From the NCBI RefSeq assembly GCF_001403875.1, contig NZ_LN884299.1, forward strand, positions 3,623,674 to 3,687,673: a stretch of DNA of 64,000 nucleotides, given 5' to 3'. The stretch's first letter is position 1. Every line of letters starts with the position of its first letter. The position numbers were made by a program, and so were the translations under genes. The notes below the pieces were generated by a model. That model did not search any database, was not told the DNA's origin, and worked only from the letters and a program-made list of their open reading frames with translations. This document shows, piece after piece, positions 15,396 through 24,244 of this stretch. The stretch comes from Paenibacillus ihumii (GTDB taxonomy: Bacteria; Bacillota; Bacilli; Paenibacillales; Paenibacillaceae).

Positions 15396-16802
15396 TCAGT
15401 TATCCCAGCCGGACTGAATTTGCTTCAACGCTTCGTCCAGCGTCGCCGTTCCGCTCACGTAGTCGGTCATGCCCTTCCAGAACGTTCCTGCGCCAACCTT
15501 CCCAGGCATCAGGTCAGAGCCGTCAAAGCGGAGGGTGGAAGCGTCCTGAACAAGCTTCGCCATGCGGCGGTCGGATTCGGAGCTGTACCAGTCCAGAGAT
15601 GCGTCGTTCATCGGTGCGATCACGCCGCCAGATTGAACCCAAGTCTTGATGGATTCCCCCGTCGTGAAAAATTCCATAACCGCGCGAACCTCCGGACGAT
15701 CGTTGAACATTGCATAGATGTCACCTGCTACGAGCACCGGTTTGCCGTATTCCTCATCGATGGATGGCAGGTAGAACCAGTCATAGTCCTCATCTACTTT
15801 GGCCGTTTCCGGGAAGAAGCTTGTAATAAAGTTGCCTTGGCGGTGGAACCAGGCTTTTGGCGGATCAGTGAACATCGGAGCCGAAGCATCGCCGAACGCT
15901 GTGGTTACGATCGATTTCGTACCGCCGTAGACATAATCCTTATTCATCCAAATGTCAGACATAATCTCCACGGCGCGCTTTACCTCAGGAGAAGTGAACG
16001 GAAGCTCGCCATTCACCCATTTGTCGTAATTCTCCGGGGAAGTAGTGCGAAGCATAATGTCCTCCACCCAGTCCGTAGCCGTCCAGCCCGTTGCTGCGCC
16101 GCTCTCGATACCGATGGACCAGGCCGGGTCGCCATCTTTTGCGATTTGCTCGGTCAAAGCCATCAATTCATCCCATGTTTCGGGAATTTCATATCCTGCT
16201 GCTTCAAACTGCTTCTTCGGATACCACACCAAGCTCTTCACATTGCTGCGGTTCCAGATCCCCGCCAGAATTTTGCCGTCCCTGCCGTCCATCGTTCCCA
16301 TATCGATCCAGCTCTGGTTGTAATTCGCTTTCAATTTGTCCTGGTCAAGAATGTTGGTCAGGTCGATGACTTTGCCCGTTTTAGCGATAGAAGCCAGCAG
16401 GCCCGGCTGCGGGAAATCGGCGATATCCGGGGCATTGCCGCCGTCTACGCGAATATTGATCGTCGCCTCGAATTCTTTGGAGCCTTCATATTGAATATCG
16501 ATACCGGTTTTCTCCTCGAATTCTTTAATGCTGCTCTCGAACTTCACCTGGTCAGCATCCACGAACGGGCCGAACATCGTTACCTTTGTCCCTTTGTACT
16601 CGCCTTTCAGCGCAAGCTCCAGCGGCGACAGGTTCTCACTGCTTCCTTCATTCGCCGATCCCTGGTTATTGGTTCCAGGCTGATTGTTCGCCGGCGGTTC
16701 ATTCTTCGTCGCATTGCCTCCGCCACAAGCGCTAAGCACCATCGTGAATGACAGCAGCAATACGAGAAGCAATGACATTTTGCGTCCTACAGCGTTCTTC
16801 AT
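15396..16802 (-). CDS. Sugar ABC transporter substrate-binding lipoprotein (AglE-like)
   Basis: This 468-residue lipoprotein has a signal peptide ending in the lipobox LSACG (Cys near 26), then an Asn/Pro/Gly-rich linker and the mature domain (GTKVTMFGPFVDADQVKF near residue 75). The later block GWTATDWVEDIMLRTTSPENY is characteristic of the larger alpha-glucoside binding proteins. It delivers sugar to the permeases at 12879-15053. ATG at 16802 follows AAAGGGGATG. A long complementary ORF on the plus strand is a shadow. Substrate assignment is by family likeness only. Confidence 0.92.
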   Translation of the reverse strand: MKNAVGRKMSLLLVLLLSFTMVLSACGGGNATKNEPPANNQPGTNNQGSANEGSSENLSPLELALKGEYKGTKVTMFGPFVDADQVKFESSIKEFEEKTGIDIQYEGSKEFEATINIRVDGGNAPDIADFPQPGLLASIAKTGKVIDLTNILDQDKLKANYNQSWIDMGTMDGRDGKILAGIWNRSNVKSLVWYPKKQFEAAGYEIPETWDELMALTEQIAKDGDPAWSIGIESGAATGWTATDWVEDIMLRTTSPENYDKWVNGELPFTSPEVKRAVEIMSDIWMNKDYVYGGTKSIVTTAFGDASAPMFTDPPKAWFHRQGNFITSFFPETAKVDEDYDWFYLPSIDEEYGKPVLVAGDIYAMFNDRPEVRAVMEFFTTGESIKTWVQSGGVIAPMNDASLDWYSSESDRRMAKLVQDASTLRFDGSDLMPGKVGAGTFWKGMTDYVSGTATLDEALKQIQSGWDN

Positions 16803-17475
16803 CTTATGAACATCCCCTTTGATTAATTAAGTCTTGTGTCCCTGATTTCAGGGTCTTTGGGCAATACGATTTCTTGCCCTAGTCGCTTTTAGCGCACTTT
16901 TCTGCTCCTTCGATGCTTCTTAGAGCTTCTTGAAGGTGCCTTAAAAGCCGATTTAATTGCTAGCTCCTTGGTTAGTTCATGATTAGTTCATGATTAGTTC
17001 ATGATTAGTTCATGATTAGTTCATGATTGGTCCAAGGCTGCTTCCATGCTGTTTTTTGTCGCTTCTTTGTCGCTTTTCCCCTGCTAACGAATTATTCTTT
17101 TCCAGGTTCACCCCCTTCAAGAACTTCGATCTCGTTTGCTCAAGCTAAGCATATCACGCGATACAGCTGTGCACAGGTTCACATTTCGCTGATTCAACAT
17201 TCAAATTTTTACGATTTCCGTTCTGAAAGGCCTTTCAAATTCGACAGAAAACTAAGTTCCGAGAATGTACAGAAACACCGCTACAATACTAATGTATACT
17301 CCTGGCTTCTTGACAAAATCCCGCGGTTCTAGATTTATAGAAAATTGATTCTATCCGGCTCCGCATCTCTTTAGCATATTCGGCAATTTAGCCAACATTC
17401 GCTTCAGAATCGCCCTTCAGCCCAAAGGTTATTTTGCAAGGAGGCCCGTTCCAAATAGATGAATTAAATACAATA
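16803..17475. other. Intergenic region upstream of the second sugar importer
   Basis: It contains a small perfect inverted repeat, CCCTGATTTCAGGG (16840-16853), in the likely leader of the binding-protein gene, the 11-bp tandem repeat at 16972-17026, and otherwise AT-rich DNA with no coding sequence I can support. Confidence 0.7.
16972..17026. repeat. 11-bp tandem repeat, five perfect copies
   Basis: TTAGTTCATGA is repeated five times head to tail, about 170 bp upstream of the binding-protein start. The following TTGGTCC looks like the remains of a sixth copy. The 11-bp period is close to one helical turn. Confidence 0.95.
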
Positions 17476-17509
17476 GAAAAACCGCCAGGGAAAATTATTC
17501 CCTGACGGC
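17476..17509 (-). terminator. Terminator of the PTS/hexulose-phosphate operon
   Basis: On the minus strand a stem of CCGTCAGGGAA with TTCCCTGGCGG (one mismatch) is followed by TTTTTC. It lies 56 bp past the hexuloisomerase stop codon and closes the operon. Confidence 0.85.
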
Positions 17510-17564
17510 AGATGCTCGGTTTATTCGTCCAGAGCTCCAAATTGCCCATGTGAGTCTCGTTTGC

Positions 17565-18128
17565 CTACTCCAGATTGGCATGCCGGGCAAACATATCAGC
17601 GTCGGTCTGCCCAGTCTCCCGCTTCAAATCAATGATGATGCTGTCATAAATCAGCCAGCTCAACTGTTCAAAGGAAGATCCCTTTGTCTGGATGGACTTC
17701 GCGTTATCCCCTTCTTCCTCCACCTTAGAGGTGATGCCGGGAATTTTAATGCAGGCTGCAGCCATTGAACCAATCGTATTCGAAGGAAAAATCGTCAGCG
17801 TAGCCAGCTTTGCTCCCTGTTCGACTGCCTTTTGCGCCATCGCCTTCAAACTGGCGGTTTCGCCAGAGCCGGAGCCGATAATCAGGAGATCGCCTTGCTG
17901 AATGGACGGTGTAGTAGGTTCTCCGACAAAATACGAGCTATAGCCCAAATGCATCAGGCGATTGGCGAATCCTCTGGCCGCGAACCCGGAACGGCCGGCC
18001 CCCGCCACGAACACCCGCTTGGCTTCGGTAATCAGAGCCTTCACCGCGTCGACTTCTTCGCCATTCACCCGTTTCGCATCCTCTGTCAGCTCCTCCAATA
18101 TCGCCAGCAAATTATTGCAAGGTCTCAT
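17565..18128 (-). CDS. hxlB: 6-phospho-3-hexuloisomerase (SIS domain)
   Basis: This 187-residue cytoplasmic SIS-domain protein has FVAGAGRSGFAARGFANRL near residues 39-57 and IIGSGSGETASLK near 82-94, with the SIS substrate loop and length expected of HxlB. HxlB interconverts D-arabino-3-hexulose 6-phosphate and fructose 6-phosphate in the ribulose monophosphate pathway. It lies 13 bp downstream of the matching synthase gene. In this operon it may work in reverse, turning fructose 6-phosphate from hexitols towards ribulose 5-phosphate, or it may act on a related sugar phosphate. Family call firm, physiological substrate open. Confidence 0.85.
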   Translation of the reverse strand: MRPCNNLLAILEELTEDAKRVNGEEVDAVKALITEAKRVFVAGAGRSGFAARGFANRLMHLGYSSYFVGEPTTPSIQQGDLLIIGSGSGETASLKAMAQKAVEQGAKLATLTIFPSNTIGSMAAACIKIPGITSKVEEEGDNAKSIQTKGSSFEQLSWLIYDSIIIDLKRETGQTDADMFARHANLE

Positions 18129-18141
18129 GCTCTCTCCTCCT

Positions 18142-18777
18142 TCAGGCTCTCCGTTCCATCGCTTCCTTAATCAGCCGGGCTTCCTTGACCGGATCCTCCG
18201 CATGGGTAATCCCGGTGCCCACGATAATGATATCGGGCTCCAGCGCAACGTATTGATCGATTGTTCGGCTGTTAATGCCCCCGGCAACGGCGATTTTGGC
18301 TGACTTGGCATGCGCCCTCATCACCCTAAGATCATCAATCGGCTGCCGGCCGGCTGCCTGCTGGTCAGCCCCCGTATGGACGGCAAGTACATGAACCCCC
18401 AGCTGCTCCAGCTCTTCGATCTTTTCCGGCAAATTGTCTACACAGATCATATCGACTACCAACTGCTTGCCGAACTCATTCGCAGCCTTCAGGCAGGCTT
18501 TGATCGTCAGTATGTCGGTCACCCCAAGGGCTGTCACGTATTCGGCTCCGGCGTCAAAAGCCAGCTTCGATTCTAAAAAGCCACCGTCCATAATTTTTTC
18601 ATCAGACAATATTTCCTTATCCGGAAAGCATTCCTTGAATCTCTTAACCGCATTCATGCCCTCGGCGATGACAAAGGGGGTTCCGATCTCGATGATATCA
18701 ATGTAGTCTTTGACCTTCTCGGCAAATTCCAGCGCTTCCTCCAGCCTCAGCTCATCCAAAGCCAACTGCAGCTTCAT
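18142..18777 (-). CDS. hxlA: 3-hexulose-6-phosphate synthase family protein
   Basis: This 211-residue protein has the orotidine-phosphate-decarboxylase-type barrel of HxlA and 3-keto-L-gulonate-6-phosphate decarboxylases: LQLALDELRLEEALEF at the start, IDIIEIGTPFVIAEGM, DEKIMDGG near 61, VDMICVDNL, AVHTGAD and IAVAGGI. HxlA condenses formaldehyde with ribulose 5-phosphate or does the reverse. The usual D-x-K-x-x-D motif is kept, but the residue between D and K is Glu rather than the common Leu or Ala. Encoded next to HxlB in a hexitol-type operon. A decarboxylase or related aldolase function cannot be excluded. Confidence 0.8.
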   Translation of the reverse strand: MKLQLALDELRLEEALEFAEKVKDYIDIIEIGTPFVIAEGMNAVKRFKECFPDKEILSDEKIMDGGFLESKLAFDAGAEYVTALGVTDILTIKACLKAANEFGKQLVVDMICVDNLPEKIEELEQLGVHVLAVHTGADQQAAGRQPIDDLRVMRAHAKSAKIAVAGGINSRTIDQYVALEPDIIIVGTGITHAEDPVKEARLIKEAMERRA

Positions 18778-18802
18778 CTTTCTGTCTCCTCTCCATGAAT
18801 CT

Positions 18803-19798
18803 TTATTTGAAGGCAGGGCATTGCCCCGGATAATCCAAAAGCTCCTTCAGTTCCTCATCCAGCCGTACAATCGTTAGCGACAAGCCGTTCATATCCAGGG
18901 AAGTCACGAAGTTCCCAATCAACGTGCGATCGATCCGGTGACCCTGTCCCGACAGGATTTCCGCCACCTTGTCATACACTACGTACAGTTCCATCAGCGG
19001 GGTCGCGCCCAACCCGGACAGCATGACAGCCAGCTCCTCCGGCTTGCTGAAGCCAAAATCCTGCAGGATGGCGCCGGTCATTTCGGCGGCGATTTCATCC
19101 GCCGTCTTCAGCGGCTCCACCCGGATTCCCGGCTCGCCATGGTGGCCGATCCCGAACTCCATCATTCCTTCTTCGATGGTAAAGTTGGGAGAGCCGGCTG
19201 CCGGGATCGTGCAGGAGCTGAGTCCGACGCAGATGCTCCGGGTATGGTCGACGGCCTTCTGCGCGGCAGCGATCACCTCATCCAGGGAGCCGCCCATCGC
19301 CGCCCTTGCTCCCCCGGCCTTCCACATGAACAGGCCGCCGGCAATGCCATGACGCTTCTCTCTCGTCTCGGGCGGGGAGGACGCGATATCGTCCGTCGCA
19401 GTCACATATTTCACGGGAATTCCCTCGTCCTCCGCAAGCTGTACCGCCATTTTGACATTCATGTTGTCGCCCGCATAATTGCCGAACAGGCAGGCTACCC
19501 CTTTGCCGGAATCGGCTTCGAGAATTGCATCCAGGAACGACTGGGCTGGCGGTGAAGCGAAAACCTCGCCGATGGCAGCCGCATCCACCAGCCCCTCGCC
19601 CACATAACCGAGGAAGGCCGGTTCATGGCCGCTGCCGCCGCCCGTTACGATGCCTACCTTGCCCTCTGCCGGGGCCTGAAGCCTCTTCACCACGCGATTA
19701 TTGCGCTTCGACAGCTGAACCGTATCCCCATGGGCTTTGACATACCCTTTCAGCATATCGTCTACGATGAAATCGGGATTGTTCACAAAACGCTGCAT
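18803..19798 (-). CDS. dhaK: Dihydroxyacetone kinase subunit DhaK family
   Basis: This 331-residue protein, the usual DhaK length, starts MQRFVNNPDFIVDDML. GGGSGHEP near residues 53-60 and GHHGEPG with His 220 match the DhaK substrate-binding histidines; the second forms the covalent hemiaminal with the ketone. I use the ATG at 19798, preceded by GAAGGAGGGG; the open frame runs to 19981 but only as overlap with dhaL. DhaK binds dihydroxyacetone or a longer ketose such as erythrulose. It works with the DhaL product of the next gene upstream. No DhaM phosphodonor gene is present in the window. Confidence 0.9.
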   Translation of the reverse strand: MQRFVNNPDFIVDDMLKGYVKAHGDTVQLSKRNNRVVKRLQAPAEGKVGIVTGGGSGHEPAFLGYVGEGLVDAAAIGEVFASPPAQSFLDAILEADSGKGVACLFGNYAGDNMNVKMAVQLAEDEGIPVKYVTATDDIASSPPETREKRHGIAGGLFMWKAGGARAAMGGSLDEVIAAAQKAVDHTRSICVGLSSCTIPAAGSPNFTIEEGMMEFGIGHHGEPGIRVEPLKTADEIAAEMTGAILQDFGFSKPEELAVMLSGLGATPLMELYVVYDKVAEILSGQGHRIDRTLIGNFVTSLDMNGLSLTIVRLDEELKELLDYPGQCPAFK

Positions 19799-19799
19799 T

Positions 19800-20456
19800 T
19801 CAAACCCCTCCTTCTTCTGCTTTGACCAGCTGTAAGGAAGCCTCGGCCAGGGCTTCCAGAATGATATAGCAGGAAGTCGCTCCGGCGTCCTGATGCCCGA
19901 TTGCGCGTTCTCCGAGACGGCTCCCGCGCCCCACTTTGGCTGCCAGCTCCTTGGTAGACTCGAGGCCCCGCTTCGCAGCATCCAGCATACGCTTCAGGCA
20001 GACCTCCATATTTCCGCCGCCGGCCGCCGCTTCTTCATACGCCTTTACTGCGGGGTCCAGCACATCGATCAGAGTCTTGTCACCCACCTGTGCGCTCGTC
20101 AGCATGGCAATCCGACTATAAGCCTTCTGCAGCATATTCTGCAGGACCGCGGCATGAATGACGGGCTCGTCTTTGGAAGCTGCAGCCATCCCCCTGAAAA
20201 AGCTGCCGTACAAGGGCCCCATCGAGCCGCCGATTTTGCTGACCAGTATGCTGCTGATCGTCAGCAAGCCTTCGCTCATATCAGCATCAAGCTCGCCGAG
20301 CTCCTCGCCGGCCATAGCGAAGCCCTTGCTCATGTTGATTCCATGATCGCCATCTCCTACTAAAGCATCGATGCGGCTCAAATAATCCCGGTTAGAGCAG
20401 ACGGCTTCAATTATAGCTGTCACAACGGCGATGCCCGCCCTGTTCGTAAATTCCAT
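19800..20456 (-). CDS. dhaL: Dihydroxyacetone kinase subunit DhaL family
   Basis: This 218-residue ADP/ATP-binding subunit has VGDGDHGINMSKGF near residues 30-43; the Asp residues coordinate the magnesium-nucleotide. Further blocks include GSMGPLYGSFF and GRGSRLGERAIGHQDAGATS. It ends 1 bp before dhaK. Two-protein DhaK/DhaL pairs usually take phosphate from DhaM of the PTS, but related pairs use ATP directly. Here the operon also encodes a complete PTS transporter, but not DhaM. Confidence 0.9.
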   Translation of the reverse strand: MEFTNRAGIAVVTAIIEAVCSNRDYLSRIDALVGDGDHGINMSKGFAMAGEELGELDADMSEGLLTISSILVSKIGGSMGPLYGSFFRGMAAASKDEPVIHAAVLQNMLQKAYSRIAMLTSAQVGDKTLIDVLDPAVKAYEEAAAGGGNMEVCLKRMLDAAKRGLESTKELAAKVGRGSRLGERAIGHQDAGATSCYIILEALAEASLQLVKAEEGGV

Positions 20457-20462
20457 CCGTGA

Positions 20463-21653
20463 TCATCCCCTCCCTCTTTGATGCTGCCGCTGTACCCGGT
20501 ACAGCTCTTCATAATGCTGCATAATGCCCTCATGCAAGCGGGATGCCGCCGGAATCCCGGTATAATGCGCAATCGCGGCGCCGATTCCGTGTTCCTCTAC
20601 ATACAACCGCAATTCCTCGCATTGGCTGTCCGCATCATTGCGGAAGAGAAATGCGGCGGCGATGCCTTGCTGCAGCCGGCTGTTCTTAAGCCCGTAGGCT
20701 TCGCATTGCAGGCAAGGGGCCACCAGCCGATCATCAGCATGCAGCTTGCGAATCGGCGACCTGCACACCCGGTTGATCGTATCGACGATGCCTGGCGTCT
20801 GAAAGCGGGCAATCGCAAAGTCGACATATTCGGCCAGCTCCTGCATGGAGAAGCCGTATTTGCGCTCCAGCATTCCCGCCGACTCCAGCATGGTCTCGCG
20901 CACTTCCCGTACCAGCTCGTCATGATGAAATACATCCTGGATAATTTCGTAGCCGTACACGTGACCGATATAGCCGGCCCAGGCATGCCCGCAGTTGATG
21001 ATATATAATTTCCGCTCTAGAAATTTCTGCAGATTATCGGTATACACGGCCTTTCGAATCGGGTTCGTGCCAGGTTCAGCCAGCTTGTTCTGTTCAATGA
21101 CCAGTTCGTAGTCCCGGCCGATGTTTATGACCGCCTTGCCCTCCCGCTTATCCTCCAGCACCAAGCGGTCGACGGCCGTATTCGGAAATGATGCGATCTC
21201 ATCCAATTCCTTCTCCGAGAGGCCTCCCTCCAGCTCCAGTATGCTCTTCTTCAGAATATCGGAGTTGAACATGGCGTTCTCGCAGGCAAGGATATTCACC
21301 TTGCTCTTTCCTGCCTCCCGCCTGGCTTTGAGGCCTTTCAGCAAAACGGGCGCGATTCGCGGCAGATTGTCGGCCCACACCGAGGTTGTAATGATATCCG
21401 CATTCGCCAACGCCGCCACGGTCTCTTGCTCCTCGGTGATGGAAGAGACGGCACGCACACGGTCAATCGTTCTCCTGAGATAATTTTGTTCGATCACGTA
21501 TAGATCGTAAGCCTTGTCCCGGTTAATCTGAGCGATGATCGCGGGATCCACATCGACAAAGGTGATGTCGTATCCCGAGTCATGCAGCAGATCACCGATA
21601 AATCCTCTGCCGATGCTGCCGGCTCCAAAATGCACCGCCTGCAAAGGTACCAC
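20463..21653 (-). CDS. mtlD: Mannitol-1-phosphate 5-dehydrogenase
   Basis: This 396-residue NAD-dependent polyol-phosphate dehydrogenase starts with the nucleotide-binding motif VHFGAGSIGRGFIG (residues 7-20). Further MtlD blocks are SVWADNLPRIAPVL, ACENAMFNSDIL, FPNTAVDRLV and NCGHAWAGYIGHVYGY, which includes the catalytic region. It oxidises mannitol 1-phosphate to fructose 6-phosphate. It lies 6 bp upstream of dhaL and just after the PTS genes, so the imported substrate probably includes a hexitol that enters as its phosphate. Length and motifs are normal for the family. Confidence 0.93.
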   Translation of the reverse strand: MVPLQAVHFGAGSIGRGFIGDLLHDSGYDITFVDVDPAIIAQINRDKAYDLYVIEQNYLRRTIDRVRAVSSITEEQETVAALANADIITTSVWADNLPRIAPVLLKGLKARREAGKSKVNILACENAMFNSDILKKSILELEGGLSEKELDEIASFPNTAVDRLVLEDKREGKAVINIGRDYELVIEQNKLAEPGTNPIRKAVYTDNLQKFLERKLYIINCGHAWAGYIGHVYGYEIIQDVFHHDELVREVRETMLESAGMLERKYGFSMQELAEYVDFAIARFQTPGIVDTINRVCRSPIRKLHADDRLVAPCLQCEAYGLKNSRLQQGIAAAFLFRNDADSQCEELRLYVEEHGIGAAIAHYTGIPAASRLHEGIMQHYEELYRVQRQHQRGRG

Positions 21654-21707
21654 CTCTTTTTGTTATGAATTTATTCTTGTATGAATTCTGGCGACCAAGG
21701 GCTTCCC

Positions 21708-22565
21708 TTAGAAAATACCGGTAAAGGCTCCGAGAATACTTACCGCAATGATCATCAGCATAATAACCGTGAAATTCTGGCTCTTCTTATTGAGCCACCA
21801 GTACAGGCCGAGTACAGCCAATAGAGGCAGCAGGCCGGGGATGATCCCGTCCAGAATGTTCTGCAGCACAAACGGCTCGTTGCCGTTGCCGAAATCGAAC
21901 TGCAGGGGGGTGCTGAGCTTGACATAGGTGGACGATAATGCCCCCATCATGAACAATCCGAGCGTGCTTGCCCCAACGATCAGATCCTTGATCCGCCCGG
22001 AGTGCAGCAGTTCCCGGATGGACGCCTTGCCAGTGCGATAACCGTACACGGACAACCGGAGGCCGATCAGAATCTGAATCAGCGGCAGCAGCAGGAGGAC
22101 GAACGGACCGATAATGCTCCCGGTTGCGGACAGCGTCGCCGCAAGCGCGAAGATGATCGGCTTCAGCGTAGCCCAGTCAATGGAATCGCCGATCCCCGCA
22201 AGCGGCCCCATCAGCCCTGTTTTCATCCCGGTGATCGATTTGTCGGTGATCGGCTCTCCCTTGGCCTTCTGTTCCTCCATGGCGATCACGATGCCATTGA
22301 CCGGCGACCCGAATACAGCCTCCGTATTATAGAAAACGAGGTGCCGCTTCAGGGCCTCCTTCATATCCTCCGGGTCGGAATACAGCTTCTTCAGCACCGG
22401 GATCATGGCCGTTGTAAAGCCGAGCGCCTGAAGCCGTTCGTACGAAATGCCCATCTCCGCTACCATATAGTAGGTCAGCCAGTTGCGGCGGATGTCCTTC
22501 TCGGTAATCAATTTACCGGTTTCCGTGCCGGCTTCTGCTGTTTTCTGCGTTTCCGTCATTTCCAT
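21708..22565 (-). CDS. PTS mannose/fructose/sorbose family, IID component
   Basis: This 285-residue protein has the IID start ITEKDIRRNWLTYYMVAEMG, then MIPVLKKLYSDPEDMKEAL and FYNTEAVFGSPVNGIVIAMEE, followed by GLMGPLAGIGDSIDWATLKP and C-terminal hydrophobic segments. IID forms the membrane channel together with IIC. I use the ATG at 22565, which overlaps the IIC stop (TGATG) and follows GGAGG; a GTG three bases further upstream is possible. Confidence 0.93.
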   Translation of the reverse strand: MEMTETQKTAEAGTETGKLITEKDIRRNWLTYYMVAEMGISYERLQALGFTTAMIPVLKKLYSDPEDMKEALKRHLVFYNTEAVFGSPVNGIVIAMEEQKAKGEPITDKSITGMKTGLMGPLAGIGDSIDWATLKPIIFALAATLSATGSIIGPFVLLLLPLIQILIGLRLSVYGYRTGKASIRELLHSGRIKDLIVGASTLGLFMMGALSSTYVKLSTPLQFDFGNGNEPFVLQNILDGIIPGLLPLLAVLGLYWWLNKKSQNFTVIMLMIIAVSILGAFTGIF

Positions 22566-23317
22566 CACACCTCCAAATTCTTCTTATTATTGTTGTAATA
22601 AGTGATTAGAAGAACTGCGCACAAGCCGAAAATAGCCGCTCCGATCACAGGAATTCCGCTGAATTGAACTAAGAAGTAACCGATGATGAACCACGGAAAA
22701 AGTTCTTTTTTCCCAATGACGAACATCGTCAAAGCGAAGCCGAGAGCTGGCAGCAGACCGCCAGCCACACTGAAGCCGTGAACCAGCCATTCCGGAATGC
22801 TGTTCATGAAGGAGTTAACGGCATCCGCACCATAGAGAATAGCGAAAAACGGAATCGGAAACCGGAAGAAAAAGCTTAAAGCAGTAGGATAAACGACGGA
22901 AGCAAGCACAATCTTTCGGGTATTTCCTTCCTCCGCATACCGGTCGGCCATATGAACGAATATGACATTGACCGTCTTGCGCAATTGATCGACGAATACG
23001 CCCATGACCCCTACGGGCACGGCAATGGCAACTGCCAGCGCCGGTGTAAGCCCGGACCCGATCGCAATGGGAATAGCGATAAGTCCTGCGAGACAGTCAT
23101 CGGCGGGAAGATTGGAGCCCGCGGCAACCAGGCCAATATAGAGAATTTGCACAGCGGCCCCGATAATCATCGCCTGCTTGACATCGCCCATGATCAGCCC
23201 GATGGGGAGAGCGGCAAACAATGGCTGCCGTATCGCATGGGTGATTGCATAACCGATATCCGTTTTACAAATCCAATACCATAAACCCGCAAATATACTT
23301 ACGACCAGCAATTCCAT
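22565..23317 (-). CDS. PTS mannose/fructose/sorbose family, IIC component
   Basis: This 250-residue, highly hydrophobic protein starts MELLVVSIFAGLWYWICKTD and carries PLFAALPIGLIMGDVKQAMI, GSNLPADDCLAG and AIGSGLTPALAVAIAVPVG, typical IIC segments of the mannose/sorbose permease family. With IID it transports the sugar or polyol while IIB phosphorylates it. It is 3 bp from the IIB gene and overlaps the IID start. Confidence 0.92.
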   Translation of the reverse strand: MELLVVSIFAGLWYWICKTDIGYAITHAIRQPLFAALPIGLIMGDVKQAMIIGAAVQILYIGLVAAGSNLPADDCLAGLIAIPIAIGSGLTPALAVAIAVPVGVMGVFVDQLRKTVNVIFVHMADRYAEEGNTRKIVLASVVYPTALSFFFRFPIPFFAILYGADAVNSFMNSIPEWLVHGFSVAGGLLPALGFALTMFVIGKKELFPWFIIGYFLVQFSGIPVIGAAIFGLCAVLLITYYNNNKKNLEV

Positions 23318-23320
23318 CGC

Positions 23321-23815
23321 TTATCCCCCCAATTTTTTCAATGCTTTATCCAGCGACAGCTTGGTTTCCTCTGGGGTCACCTGGAAGTAAACCTCAACTC
23401 CCCGATCCCTCATGCAGATCAGATTGTCTGCATCCTCCCGGTCAATGGAAATTCCTTTAACCACGGATGTCCGATTCCCGGCTGCGCCAAGTCCGCCAAT
23501 CTGTACCTCGGCAAATACAATGCCCCTCTCCACCGCGTTCCGTACATCCTCAATGTTCTTGAACAGTACGAGAATGCTGCCGCTGTCATACTGCCCGGCG
23601 TTAGCCTGCTCGACGAAAGAAGCGATGGACAGCACTTCCACCTTGATGCCGGGAGGGGCCGCCATCACGTAAATATCCGCCATGAACTCGTCCTCGGAAA
23701 GCTCGTCGTTAACGACAATCATCGTTTTGGCTGTGACGGTATTACTCCATTTCGTAACCACCTGTCCGTGAATCAGTCGAAAATCGACTCTGACCAGCTT
23801 GACTCCGTTTAACAT
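23321..23815 (-). CDS. PTS mannose/fructose/sorbose family, IIB component
   Basis: This 164-residue cytoplasmic protein has the active-site motif VDFRLIHGQVV, with the phosphorylated His at residue 16, which passes phosphate from IIA to the incoming substrate. IVVNDELSEDEFM and the later VQIGGLG block are family features. Its start overlaps the IIA stop by 7 bp, so translation is probably coupled. Confidence 0.94.
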   Translation of the reverse strand: MLNGVKLVRVDFRLIHGQVVTKWSNTVTAKTMIVVNDELSEDEFMADIYVMAAPPGIKVEVLSIASFVEQANAGQYDSGSILVLFKNIEDVRNAVERGIVFAEVQIGGLGAAGNRTSVVKGISIDREDADNLICMRDRGVEVYFQVTPEETKLSLDKALKKLGG

Positions 23816-24228
23816 GCAGAACCCTTCCTTTCCTTGATGATTTTAGTGATATTGCGAATGCCTTCGGCCCCGAATTCAATAATCTTGTCTTCAATGCCTT
23901 CCCACTCCCCCAGCGATCTGCGCGTTTGCGCCTCGATCAGCATCGGGAGGTTAACTCCGCAAATGACAGAGTAGCCATCCCTTTTCGAAAAATAAGCGCC
24001 GATATTCGAGGGAGTTCCTCCGAACAGATCGGTCAGGAAAATGGAATCCCGCGGCGCATCGGTTAACCGGGCATCGATATATTCAATCAGCGTCTTGCTT
24101 TCCATTCCCTCCAGGAGAGAAAAGCAATACACATCCTCTAATTCTCCGATAATGAGTTCTGCGCTTCTTTTGAGCTCCTCCCCGAATGTCCCGTGCGTAA
24201 TGATGATAATCCATGGTTTGCTGCTCAT
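23809..24228 (-). CDS. PTS mannose/fructose/sorbose family, IIA component
   Basis: This protein of about 139 residues has the phosphorylation site IIIITHGTFGEEL (His 12), and LTDLFGGTPSN and ICGVNLPMLIEA blocks of EIIA-Man. The open frame extends to 24273, but the ATG at 24228 lies 8 bp after CAGGAGG and gives the normal IIA start MSSKPWIIII. It receives phosphate from HPr and hands it to IIB. Confidence 0.93.
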   Translation of the reverse strand: MSSKPWIIIITHGTFGEELKRSAELIIGELEDVYCFSLLEGMESKTLIEYIDARLTDAPRDSIFLTDLFGGTPSNIGAYFSKRDGYSVICGVNLPMLIEAQTRRSLGEWEGIEDKIIEFGAEGIRNITKIIKERKGSAC

Positions 24229-24244
24229 TGTCATCCTCCTGTCT

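Noticed and set aside
15339..16751. 470-codon plus-strand ORF
   Set aside because: Exactly antisense to the well-supported sugar-binding protein gene; composition His/Arg-rich and without family motifs.
18938..19555. 205-codon plus-strand ORF antisense to dhaK
   Set aside because: Shadow of a GC-rich gene; no ribosome binding site, no motif.
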